This document shows, in pieces, positions 19,742 to 27,742 of a DNA stretch of 32,081 nt (the stretch's first letter is position 1; each line of letters begins with the position of its first letter). Under the pieces are notes generated by a model that worked only from the letters and a program-made list of their open reading frames with translations, made no database searches and was not told the DNA's origin. Origin of the DNA: Gammaproteobacteria bacterium (lineage in GTDB: Bacteria; Pseudomonadota; Gammaproteobacteria; Steroidobacterales; Steroidobacteraceae); contig JANYFY010000027.1 of NCBI GenBank assembly GCA_025359565.1, positions 1-32,081 on the forward strand, given 5' to 3'. Position numbers and translations under genes: made by a program.

Positions 19742-21447
19742 ACGCCGTCGCGCTTTTGTCAGCCGAATCAGCGCTGCTCGAATCACCGAGCATTGATGAA
19801 GCGGTAATTTCTAGTGCTATGGCAGAAGCTGAGCGTAGTGGGCGTTCAGTCATGGATATACTGAAGGAGACATCTGGTTTAACACCTATAACCTTGTCGC
19901 AAACTTTGGCGCAGGCGCTCGATTATCGTTTGGTCGATGCGACGGAACTTGCAGATTTTGAACCCGCCTTTGATTTGATCCCGCCCTCGGAGGCGACGCG
20001 TCGCGGTTGCGTGATCGTGCGCAGGCCCGAGGGTTTACTGGCGCTAGTTGCCGATCCGTTTGATTCGGGTTTACGGACATGGATTGAGTCACGCATTGCC
20101 GACCCGCTGGATTGGGCTATGGTGGTGCCACATGAATTGGGGAATTTTGTTGCGCGACGAGCAGAAGGTTTGCGTGCAATTGACGCTGTGCTACCGCAGG
20201 CCGAGGCCGAAGCGGGCAGTCATGTCGGCCCGGATAATTTGTCCTATTTATCAATCAGCGAAGATGCGAGCCCCATCGTCCGACTAGTGCATTCGACTGT
20301 GTATGACGCACTTCGCGCCGGCGCCAGTGACATTCACTTAGAGTCCACTGCCAACGGCCTGACGGTCCGTTACCGTATCGATGGGGTATTGGTTACTATT
20401 GCCTCGGTGAGTGGCATGGCGGTAGCCGAACAGGTTATCTCGCGTATTAAAGTCATGTCTGAGCTTGATATCGCCGAGCGTCGCGTGCCGCAAGACGGAC
20501 GTTTTACGATTGCATTGGATCGCCGCCCGATTGATTTTCGCGTTTCGGTAATTCCCAGTATTTTCGGTGAAGATGCGGTCCTTCGTGCGCTTGACAAGCA
20601 GGCGCTGACTGAGCGCTTGCAGGGGTTAACGCTCGACGCGCTGGGCTTTGATGCGCATGTGGTTACGCAAGTACGACGCCTAAGTATGCTGCCTTACGGC
20701 ATGCTTTTAGTGACCGGCCCAACGGGAAGCGGAAAAACCACCACGCTTTATGCCGCAATTTCCGAAACTCAAACCGGCTCCGATAAAATTGTTACCATTG
20801 AAGACCCGGTGGAATATCAACTAAAAGGCGTTCTACAAATACCGGTTAATGAGAAAAAAGGCTTAACCTTCGCACGCGGCCTACGATCTATTTTGCGTCA
20901 TGATCCCGATAAAATTATGGTCGGCGAAATTCGCGATTCGGAGACCGCGCAGATTGCGATTCAGTCGGCGCTCACCGGACATTTAGTCTTTACGACCGTA
21001 CATGCTAACAATGTTTTTGATGTCGTTAGCCGCTTCGTTCATATGGGCGTCGATACTTATAGTTTTGTATCGGCGTTGTCGGGTGTTTTAGCGCAGCGAC
21101 TGGTTCGCGTGGTGTGTGATCAATGCGCGGAGCCTCACGTGCCGTCGCGGCAATTGCTGGAGGAGTCTCAATTGTCGCCGGCCGCTACTGCAGCCTATCA
21201 GTTTACGATTGGTCGAGGGTGTCAGCATTGCCGTGGTTCCGGGTATCGAGGGCGCAAGGCGATCGGCGAATTGTTGGTGCTGAATGATGAACTGCGTGAG
21301 GCCATTATTAATCGGTTGCCAGTACGGCAGCTCAAGGAAATGTCGTTGAAAGGCGGAGTGCGCCTTATTCGCAGCGTGGCGCTTGATATGGTGCGTCGTG
21401 GTGAAACAACTTTAGAGGAAGTAAATCGTGTCACCGTTATGGCGTGA
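19738..21447 (+). CDS. gspE: GspE/MshE-type assembly ATPase
   Basis: The 569-residue product has an N-terminal MshEN/T2SSE_N-like domain (about 1-150) and a C-terminal AAA ATPase. Walker A is GPTGSGKT at 327-334. The Asp box is TIEDPVEYQLKGVLQIPVNE, Walker B lies in DKIMVGEIRDSETAQIAIQS, and the His box is GHLVFTTVHANN. A zinc site is formed by C460-x2-C463 and C495-x2-C498, as in GspE, PilB and MshE. It powers pseudopilus or pilus assembly from the cytoplasm. Its last 20 bases overlap the next gene, which starts at GTG 21428. Confidence 0.95.
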   Translation: MNAVALLSAESALLESPSIDEAVISSAMAEAERSGRSVMDILKETSGLTPITLSQTLAQALDYRLVDATELADFEPAFDLIPPSEATRRGCVIVRRPEGLLALVADPFDSGLRTWIESRIADPLDWAMVVPHELGNFVARRAEGLRAIDAVLPQAEAEAGSHVGPDNLSYLSISEDASPIVRLVHSTVYDALRAGASDIHLESTANGLTVRYRIDGVLVTIASVSGMAVAEQVISRIKVMSELDIAERRVPQDGRFTIALDRRPIDFRVSVIPSIFGEDAVLRALDKQALTERLQGLTLDALGFDAHVVTQVRRLSMLPYGMLLVTGPTGSGKTTTLYAAISETQTGSDKIVTIEDPVEYQLKGVLQIPVNEKKGLTFARGLRSILRHDPDKIMVGEIRDSETAQIAIQSALTGHLVFTTVHANNVFDVVSRFVHMGVDTYSFVSALSGVLAQRLVRVVCDQCAEPHVPSRQLLEESQLSPAATAAYQFTIGRGCQHCRGSGYRGRKAIGELLVLNDELREAIINRLPVRQLKEMSLKGGVRLIRSVALDMVRRGETTLEEVNRVTVMA

Positions 21448-22240
21448 TGAAGTGGGTATGTATCTTGCGCCACGTCGACTCTGCTTGGTGCGGATGGGTC
21501 GTGGCTTGAAGCCGTCGTTGGTTCATCAAGAGGATCATCCTAACGCTGCATCCGGGTACGACTGGGAGGGCGCGTTGGCGAGTTGTGAGGCTTACCTAAG
21601 TAAAACGCAATGGTCAAATGCACGTTTACGGGTGGTGGTTGCCGATACCTGGGCTCGTTACACGGTGGTGCCGTGGTCGGATGCCTTGAATTCGACCGAA
21701 GAGCACAAGGCTCACGCGCGCGAGCTCATGGCCAGTATGTTCGGTGATGACTTGAGCGATTGGAGTTTGTCAGTATCTGACGCTGCGCCAGGGGTTAGGC
21801 GTTTGGCATGTGCAATACCCAGGGGGCTGCTTAATGGCTTGAATGAATTAGCGCCACGCTATAGATTAACTCTTCTGTCGGTTCAGCCGCAGTTAATTGC
21901 ATCGTTTAACAGTTGGCGTAACCGGTTGCCCGTGGCGGAAGCGGCGTGGTTTGTAACGTTGGCGGAGGGGTCGCTGGCGGCTCTTAGAATGTGCGCTGAT
22001 GGCATTGATCGAGTGCATGCGGTGCGTATTGGCGCTGACTGGGGCCGCGAATTGAAGCGTTTGCAAATTTTTGGTCGTTTGGCAAATGCCAGCCAAACTG
22101 GCCGAGTCTATGTGGATGTACCGCAGTCGATGCGTATATTACAAACCGAGGTTTCTCCGGGTCTAGAGTGGCTTGAGGAGCCCGTTACGCCGTTAACGAC
22201 GCTCCACCAGCTTGAACAATTGCGTAGACAAGCGGCATGA
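21428..22240 (+). CDS. PilM/MshI/GspL-like cytoplasmic platform component
   Basis: A 270-residue protein with no transmembrane helix. Weak actin-fold features of the PilM/MshI/GspL group are seen: LRVVVADTWARYTVVPW, a central RRLACAIPRGLLNGL, and LLSVQPQLIASFNSWR near the middle. Order and size match MshI or the cytoplasmic part of GspL, placed between the ATPase and PilN-like genes. It would bridge GspE and the inner-membrane PilN/PilO-like proteins. The GTG start at 21428 lies inside gspE, and the stop overlaps the next ATG by four bases. Sequence similarity is low, so the assignment rests largely on position. Confidence 0.68.
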   Translation: MSPLWRDEVGMYLAPRRLCLVRMGRGLKPSLVHQEDHPNAASGYDWEGALASCEAYLSKTQWSNARLRVVVADTWARYTVVPWSDALNSTEEHKAHARELMASMFGDDLSDWSLSVSDAAPGVRRLACAIPRGLLNGLNELAPRYRLTLLSVQPQLIASFNSWRNRLPVAEAAWFVTLAEGSLAALRMCADGIDRVHAVRIGADWGRELKRLQIFGRLANASQTGRVYVDVPQSMRILQTEVSPGLEWLEEPVTPLTTLHQLEQLRRQAA

Positions 22241-22767
22241 AAGATATTATTCAATTTGATTTTGTCGACGGGAGGCGAGAAAAGTCACTCGTTGGAGCTT
22301 TGTTGTTGGTAGTCGGGCTGGTGGCCGTTGTGGGAGTTGGTATCGAATATCGAATTTTGACGGCACGCCGTGCAGGGTTGGAGCAGCGAGTGACAGCATT
22401 GACTCGCGTGACCGATCATACGCCAAGTAGAATCGAGGCTGCATCTGATGCGCGTAATGCGGCCAGCGTACAACAAGCCGCGCAGGACTTAAGCACTCCC
22501 TGGACCTTGCTTCTGGCAGAGCTTGAGCAAGCAGCTAAGGATACACAGGGACAAATTGCACTCCTAGGCGTGGAGCCGGATCATGGCAAGCATAACGTCC
22601 GCATTAGCGCAGAGGCACGCACTCTGGCGCTGGCACTTGCGTATGTGCAACGCCTGCAAGGGAGTCGATCGCTGCGCTATCCGATGTTAGATCGTCATGA
22701 GGTACGAGCCGATGATCCACAGCATCCGGTCCGATTTGAGCTGACCGGTGAATGGAAGGATCTATAA
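22237..22767 (+). CDS. PilN/MshJ-like bitopic membrane protein
   Basis: A 176-residue protein: short cytoplasmic N-terminus (MKDIIQFDFVDGRREKS), one membrane helix (about 18-37), a coiled-coil-prone segment (ILTARRAGLEQRVTAL) and a periplasmic ferredoxin-like domain (WTLLLAELEQAAKDTQGQIA, LALALAYVQRLQ). This is the PilN/GspL-C layout. The N-terminal tail would contact the PilM-like protein encoded just upstream. The ATG overlaps that gene by four bases. Confidence 0.7.
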   Translation: MKDIIQFDFVDGRREKSLVGALLLVVGLVAVVGVGIEYRILTARRAGLEQRVTALTRVTDHTPSRIEAASDARNAASVQQAAQDLSTPWTLLLAELEQAAKDTQGQIALLGVEPDHGKHNVRISAEARTLALALAYVQRLQGSRSLRYPMLDRHEVRADDPQHPVRFELTGEWKDL

Positions 22768-23472
22768 GTGAGTGATCCGAGCGCGACTTCCCCAGACCTC
22801 GCTTCGCCTGATGTGTCGGCGCCCGCGCCCGGGTTAGTGCTGGTGGAGCGATCTGCCTTGCAACACGTGGCGACGCCGCACATCAGGGCGGCACCTTTGA
22901 AGATGGCACAACTACCGGCACTTTGGCAGCAGCGCGCACAGCATGTTCTAGTACGGACACTGCCGCAAATTCGCTATCAGCTAACGCGAATTGGCGGCGT
23001 CGGTATGGCGGGGTTAATCGCTTTAGTGGTTGCTACCACAGTGGCATTTGTAAATCTGATGCCGGCACAACATTCCGTTTTTGTGCTGCGCACGGAAATA
23101 GTGAAGCTTGCCCACGTGGCTAGCCTTCCGGTAACTCTTCCGCAAGGTCCGCGAGAGTTTGCAGCGGCGTTACCCTCTCGTACACAGATTCCGGCTGTTT
23201 TGGGTGTAGTCTTAGTTCAGGCCACTGCCGCAGGTATCGCGCTGGACCAGGGTCGTTATACCTACAGTCCCGCTACTTCAGTCAGACTAGCACGGTATAC
23301 GTTTGAATTTCCCATCAAAGCCGAATATTCAAGCGTGCGAAAATTTATTGATCGAACCTTGGAGGCTGCCCCGGCGTTAGGTTTGGATAAACTACATGTG
23401 GAACGCAAGAATGTGGGTGATACCGTCGTCAGTGCTGACGTTGGGTTTGTGGTCTACATGAAGGATTCCTGA
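22768..23472 (+). CDS. PilO/GspM-like bitopic membrane protein
   Basis: A 234-residue product: a Pro/Ala-rich cytoplasmic N-terminus of about 75 residues, one membrane helix (GMAGLIALVVATTVAFVNLM), then a periplasmic domain ending in the PilO-like pattern YTFEFPIKAEYSSVRKFIDR, with hydrophobic strands after it. The GTG start at 22768 follows the previous stop directly and has GGAAGGA upstream. It probably pairs with the PilN-like protein as the inner-membrane alignment complex. The cytoplasmic extension is longer than in typical PilO. Confidence 0.68.
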   Translation: MSDPSATSPDLASPDVSAPAPGLVLVERSALQHVATPHIRAAPLKMAQLPALWQQRAQHVLVRTLPQIRYQLTRIGGVGMAGLIALVVATTVAFVNLMPAQHSVFVLRTEIVKLAHVASLPVTLPQGPREFAAALPSRTQIPAVLGVVLVQATAAGIALDQGRYTYSPATSVRLARYTFEFPIKAEYSSVRKFIDRTLEAAPALGLDKLHVERKNVGDTVVSADVGFVVYMKDS

Positions 23473-24014
23473 TGTTGTCGAACTTATCATTTCGCGCCAA
23501 AGTGCTCATCGGAGTTGCACTGGCTTGTGCCGGATATGTGATCTGGATGCCAGATGCGGGCGATACAGTAGAGCCTGCGCGAGTGGGATCTACTAGCGCG
23601 TTGGCCGAGAATCACGCTCATGCTCTTCGTTCCACTAGCGTCGCGAACTCAAGTTCACCGCTGGTTCGGATCTCGTTTGCGGGTTCTCTACGTGTGGTCA
23701 AGGATACCGCCGCAGCCGCTCTGTTTGGTGCACACTCGTGGTTTGTGGCCCCTCCTGCCCCACCACCAGCACCGGTCATTGTGCAGGCCCCGCCCGCGCC
23801 CAGCGCTCCGCCGTTGCCCTTTGCTTTTATGGGTACATATAAAACCGATGGGGCACAGGTTTATTTTTTGACTATGGGTGATCGAGTATATGACGTCAAA
23901 GTGGGGGACAAATTGAACAACACTTACTCGGTTGATGAAGTCAAAGGGGGGCAAATGATGCTCACCTATTTACCGCTTAAAATTCAGCAATCCCTCAATG
24001 TAGGTGAAGAGTAA
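23472..24014 (+). CDS. PilP/GspC/MshK-like secretin-docking protein
   Basis: A 180-residue product: membrane helix at about 8-25 (VLIGVALACAGYVIWM), a Ser/Ala linker, a proline-rich spacer (APPAPPPAPV), and a C-terminal small beta domain, FAFMGTYKTDGAQVYFLTMG with DRVYDVKVGDKLNNTYSVDE. The latter matches the HR/PilP-type domain that contacts secretin N0 domains. It joins the inner-membrane platform to the outer-membrane secretin encoded next. The ATG overlaps the previous TGA, and its stop overlaps the secretin start (TAATG). Confidence 0.75.
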   Translation: MLSNLSFRAKVLIGVALACAGYVIWMPDAGDTVEPARVGSTSALAENHAHALRSTSVANSSSPLVRISFAGSLRVVKDTAAAALFGAHSWFVAPPAPPPAPVIVQAPPAPSAPPLPFAFMGTYKTDGAQVYFLTMGDRVYDVKVGDKLNNTYSVDEVKGGQMMLTYLPLKIQQSLNVGEE

Positions 24015-26341
24015 TGCGTATATTTAGTCGTAGAACAGTCGGAGTAACACTGGTCGCCGTGTTGCTATTAGGATGTGCCGCCGATCGATTGCATCGAAAG
24101 GGTCTTATCGATATTGAGCAAGGCAACTATGAAGCGGGTGTGGCGCAGCTGTCGCAAGCCGCGCAGCATGATCCAAGCAATATGACTTTCAAGTTGGATT
24201 TGGAAGCGCGACGCGAGGCGTCGATTCAAAAATTGATTGGTGAGGGTGACGCGGCGCGTTCGGCGGGCCAATTGGATTTAGCGGCGACTACCTATCGACG
24301 AGTGTTAGTGATGGAAACCTCCAATCAACGCGCGCTGCGGGGAATCGAAGGGGTCGAAGGTGATCGTAGGCATGCGGCGACAGTTAGCGATGCCACCAAA
24401 GATTTCGAGCGTAAAGATTACGACAGCGCGGAAGCGAAACTGCGCTCGGTATTGGCTGAAGATTCCGGTTTCAATTCTGCGCGAACGCTTAGCGCTAAAA
24501 TAAATACGGCGCGGGGACCTATTACGGCGGCTCCGCGCTTAAAGACGCGAAACAATACTAAAGTGACACTACAATTCCGCGACGCGCCGACTAAAATGGT
24601 CTTTGAAGTATTGGCGCGTCAAACTGGTATTAATTTCATTCTCGATAAAGATGTAAAAAGCGACGGCAAGACTACTATTTTTGTACAGGATGTCCCAATC
24701 GAAGAAGCTATCGATTTGGTATTAGATCAAAACACCTTAGCACGGCAAATTCTGTCTTCTAATATGGTGTTGATATATCCGAACACCACTGCAAAACAGA
24801 AAGATTATGAAGAGCAGATTGTACATACTTTCTATTTGACTAATGCGCTTCCTAAAGATGTCGAAGGTCTGCTGAAGTCCATGCTCGGTGCGAAGAATTT
24901 ATTTGTCGATGAGCGCACGAATGTCGTTGTGATGCGTGATTCACCGGACTCCATTCGGATGGCTGAGAAATTGGTTGCTTCAATCGATGTGCCCGAACCG
25001 GAAGTGATTATTGAAATGGAAGTGCTCGAAATTGCGCGAAGTAAAGTGCTTGATTTGGGTATAACTTACCCGGACTCAGTCACTCTTTCACCGAAGGCGT
25101 TGTCGGGTGCGAGTGGTCTGGTCGTATCAGATTTGCGGAAGCAAAATAGAAATACCGTCGGTATTAGTTCGGTTAGCGCTACGTTAAGTGCCATGCAGCG
25201 AAATGGCACTACCAACACTTTGGCAAGTCCACGAATTCGGGCTCGGAATAAGGAAAAAGCCAAAATACTGATTGGACAGCGCGTACCAGTCATTACTCAC
25301 ACAGTTACTTTCGGCGGAGCCGGATCGGCACCCTCTAGTAATGTTCAATATCTAGACGTCGGTTTGTCGTTAGAGGTTCAACCGACAGTGTATTTGGATG
25401 GTGACGTAGGTATTAAAGTCGGTCTTGAAGTCAGTTCCATCATCGGTCAGGTACCGACAACTGATGGGACTGTTGCTTACACAATCGGCACTAGAAATGC
25501 AAATACCGTGTTGCGCCTAAAGGATGGCGAGACGCAAATTTTGGCTGGCCTTATCCAAGACTCGGATACGCGAAGTTCTGCAGGGCTGCCAGGATTAAGC
25601 CAAATGCCCATATTAGGACGCCTATTCGGTTCCAATAACGCCGATCGCGAGAAGACCGAGATTGTTTTATCAGTCACTCCACGCATTATCCGTACACAAG
25701 CGAGGCCCTCCAGCGATACTTCAGAATTCTGGTACGGCACTGAGACCCGAACTCGAAGTACTCCTTATCGTTCTGTGGGCGATAGCGCTTTTAGTAGTCC
25801 TAATGCGAGCTTTCCAAATACCAGTGTCAGCGGTGGAACGGTGACTGGAGGAATGGGTGCTGTAGGGATTCCTCGCACTCCCCCTGCCGTACGGACGGCC
25901 CAAATTACCGGTGCGCCGGCGACAGCGGATGGTCCGGCTCCTCACCCTGTTGTGACAGTAGTCGGTCCTAGCGAGACCACGGTAGGGCAGGAGTTTGATG
26001 TAACTATTCGCTTGGCGAGTGAAACAGGTATTTCGCACCTACGTAGCCAGGTTCGTTTCGACGCATCTGCGGTGCAGTTGCTGAGCGCGTCGGCGGGGGA
26101 CATGGTCCCTGCCAGTGCAGGGAATCCAAACGTGGATGCAAAAAATGGTGGTGCGCAGTTAGAAGTCACGGTAACCGATGAACCCGTTCATGGCGAAGGA
26201 AATCTCATGCTGCTGCATTTCAAGGCATTGACAGCACGAGCCGCCAGTGCAATCGCCGCTCAGGTCTCGGCGGTGGGATCCTCGGGCACGACTTTGGCTA
26301 ATGCTGCCGCGCAACCGCTGAATGTAGCGATTAAGCCTTAA
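24014..26341 (+). CDS. Lipoprotein secretin with TPR-like N-terminus and cohesin-like C-terminus
   Basis: A 775-residue outer-membrane channel. It has a signal peptide with lipobox LLLG/C21. Residues about 28-165 are TPR-like helices (GLIDIEQGNYEAGVAQLSQA; DLAATTYRRVLVMETSNQRA). An STN/N0-like domain spans about 175-260, one N1/NolW domain about 265-330, and the secretin core about 395-560 (TLASPRIRARNKEKAKILIG, VQPTVYLDGDVGIKVGLEV, GLPGLSQMPILGRLFGS, ending EIVLSVTPRII). A Ser/Thr/Gly linker leads to a cohesin-like beta domain at about 640-775 (VVGPSETTVGQEFDVTIRLA, VRFDASAVQLLSAS). The lipidated secretin resembles MshL, and the TPR segment recalls MshN. The self-lipidation suggests it needs no separate pilotin. 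Gene placement and coupling show it is the channel of this system. Confidence 0.9.
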   Translation: MRIFSRRTVGVTLVAVLLLGCAADRLHRKGLIDIEQGNYEAGVAQLSQAAQHDPSNMTFKLDLEARREASIQKLIGEGDAARSAGQLDLAATTYRRVLVMETSNQRALRGIEGVEGDRRHAATVSDATKDFERKDYDSAEAKLRSVLAEDSGFNSARTLSAKINTARGPITAAPRLKTRNNTKVTLQFRDAPTKMVFEVLARQTGINFILDKDVKSDGKTTIFVQDVPIEEAIDLVLDQNTLARQILSSNMVLIYPNTTAKQKDYEEQIVHTFYLTNALPKDVEGLLKSMLGAKNLFVDERTNVVVMRDSPDSIRMAEKLVASIDVPEPEVIIEMEVLEIARSKVLDLGITYPDSVTLSPKALSGASGLVVSDLRKQNRNTVGISSVSATLSAMQRNGTTNTLASPRIRARNKEKAKILIGQRVPVITHTVTFGGAGSAPSSNVQYLDVGLSLEVQPTVYLDGDVGIKVGLEVSSIIGQVPTTDGTVAYTIGTRNANTVLRLKDGETQILAGLIQDSDTRSSAGLPGLSQMPILGRLFGSNNADREKTEIVLSVTPRIIRTQARPSSDTSEFWYGTETRTRSTPYRSVGDSAFSSPNASFPNTSVSGGTVTGGMGAVGIPRTPPAVRTAQITGAPATADGPAPHPVVTVVGPSETTVGQEFDVTIRLASETGISHLRSQVRFDASAVQLLSASAGDMVPASAGNPNVDAKNGGAQLEVTVTDEPVHGEGNLMLLHFKALTARAASAIAAQVSAVGSSGTTLANAAAQPLNVAIKP

Positions 26342-26350
26342 TTATTATTC

Positions 26351-26821
26351 ATGCGCGTTCGCGGTTTTACGCTAATCGAGTTGGTGGTGACGCTTGCAAT
26401 CTTAGGTTTGCTTGCGGGCGCCGCCATGCCATTAGTGCAATTGACCGAGCAACGTTCAAAAGAGACTGACTTGCGCCAGGCGCTGCGCATGGTACGAAGT
26501 GCCCTTGATGCCTATAAAGATGCCGCGGGTCGCGGCAGAATTAAGATGGAGCTAGGGGCATCCGGGTATCCGCCGTCCTTGCAGGTCTTAATAGATGGAG
26601 TTGAGGATATTCAGAGCGAGAAGAAGGTCATGATTTATTTCCTAAGGCGCTTACCCCGCGATCCATTTTTCGCGGATCCGCGGGCAGCTGCGGCTGAGAC
26701 CTGGGGAGTGCGTAGTTACGCAAGTCCAGCATCAGAACCACAGCCCGGAGACGATGTATTCGATGTGTATTCGATGTCGTCGGGTAAGGGTCTCAACGGT
26801 ATTAGTTATCGGGATTGGTAA
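26351..26821 (+). CDS. Type II secretion/pilus pseudopilin
   Basis: A 156-residue prepilin: leader MRVRG, cleavage before FTLIELVVTLAILGLLAG, Glu5 present. The C-terminal part includes VRSALDAYKDAAGRGRIK and RLPRDPFF, and ends with FDVYSMSSGKGLNGISYRDW. This is a T2SSG-like layout with an insertion and without the usual calcium-loop acidic cluster. It lies 9 bases after the secretin gene. The 13-base gap to the next pseudopilin and shared motifs suggest local duplication. Confidence 0.85.
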   Translation: MRVRGFTLIELVVTLAILGLLAGAAMPLVQLTEQRSKETDLRQALRMVRSALDAYKDAAGRGRIKMELGASGYPPSLQVLIDGVEDIQSEKKVMIYFLRRLPRDPFFADPRAAAAETWGVRSYASPASEPQPGDDVFDVYSMSSGKGLNGISYRDW

Positions 26822-26834
26822 CGGTGGTTATGCA

Positions 26835-27212
26835 ATGAGTACGGTTAAGCGAGGCTTTACGCTAATCGAACTTTTGGTGGTAATGAGCATCATCGGGCTA
26901 CTACTCGCCATTGCCGTACCACGTTATTTTAAAACGGTGCAGCGTTCCAAGGAAACAGTATTGCGCCATGATTTATCTATCGTGCGCGAATCGATCGATA
27001 AATACTATGCGGACCTGGGACAGTATCCCGATGTACTTGCGGCCTTGGTAAATAAACACTACATACGATCCATTCCGATGGATCCTTTTACCAAGACCGC
27101 TAGTAGTTGGATTATGGTTGCATCGGAAGATCCGGATCATCCCGGAGTAGTTGATCTACATAGTGGTTCGCCGGAACTTGCCTCGGACGGCTCACCCTTC
27201 GTTAGTTGGTAA
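26835..27212 (+). CDS. Short GspG-like pseudopilin
   Basis: From ATG 26835 this is 125 residues: leader MSTVKRG, cleavage before FTLIELLVVMSIIGLLLAIA, Glu5 present. It continues with RHDLSIVRESIDKYYADLGQ and RSIPMDPFTKTASSWIM, ending GSPFVSW. A longer frame open from 26754 overlaps the previous gene and would put about 30 non-leader residues ahead of the cleavage site, so it was not chosen. It is probably a minor pseudopilin of the same filament. Confidence 0.85.
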   Translation: MSTVKRGFTLIELLVVMSIIGLLLAIAVPRYFKTVQRSKETVLRHDLSIVRESIDKYYADLGQYPDVLAALVNKHYIRSIPMDPFTKTASSWIMVASEDPDHPGVVDLHSGSPELASDGSPFVSW

Positions 27213-27220
27213 GAAAATAG

Positions 27221-27742
27221 ATGCACGATACGCTAAAGTTTGAGACTCGTCCGCCAGCAGGGGGATTTACCTATTTAGGACTACTAATTGCTGTGGTTGT
27301 GCTGGGTATAGCCATGTCCGCAGTGGGTGTGGTGTGGCATACCCATGCGCAAATAGAGCGAGAAAAAGAGTTAATGTTTATCGGGAAGCAATTCCAGTTA
27401 GCTATAGGTGCCTACTATAATTCTAATGTGGCGGGCGGTGCTGCGTACCCGCAGCAACTAACTGACTTGCTGATCGACAATCGGTCGCCAGAGCCGCGGC
27501 ACTATTTACGACGGTTGTATACGGATCCTATGACAGGTACGCAAGATTGGAGTGTAGTACGCACCGAAGGCTTGGGAATTATCGGCGTTGCCAGTAGCTC
27601 TACCGGTGTACCGCTCAAACGCGCCGGATTTTCCAACGACGAATTAGAATTCGCAGACGCAACTTGTTATTGTCAATGGCAGTTTGTCTATAGGCTGCCT
27701 TTTAACCGACGACGAACCAGCTTAGGCACCACGCCGCGTTAA
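27221..27742 (+). CDS. Divergent pseudopilin lacking Glu5
   Basis: A 173-residue product with a prepilin-like site PPAGG/FTYLGLLIAVVVLGIAMS. Position 5 of the mature protein is Gly instead of Glu. A long helix (HAQIEREKELMFIGKQFQLA) follows, then RHYLRRLYTDPMTGTQDWSV, as in other T2SS pseudopilins, and a C-terminal CYC motif. Loss of Glu5 is known for the tip pseudopilin GspK, so this may be the filament-capping subunit; that is inference. Its stop overlaps the kinase ATG (TAATG). Confidence 0.8.
   Translation: MHDTLKFETRPPAGGFTYLGLLIAVVVLGIAMSAVGVVWHTHAQIEREKELMFIGKQFQLAIGAYYNSNVAGGAAYPQQLTDLLIDNRSPEPRHYLRRLYTDPMTGTQDWSVVRTEGLGIIGVASSSTGVPLKRAGFSNDELEFADATCYCQWQFVYRLPFNRRRTSLGTTPR

Noticed and set aside
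26754-26834. Upstream extension of the second pseudopilin
   Set aside because: It overlaps the previous gene in another frame and would place about 30 unrelated residues before the prepilin cleavage site. ATG 26835 gives a normal leader.
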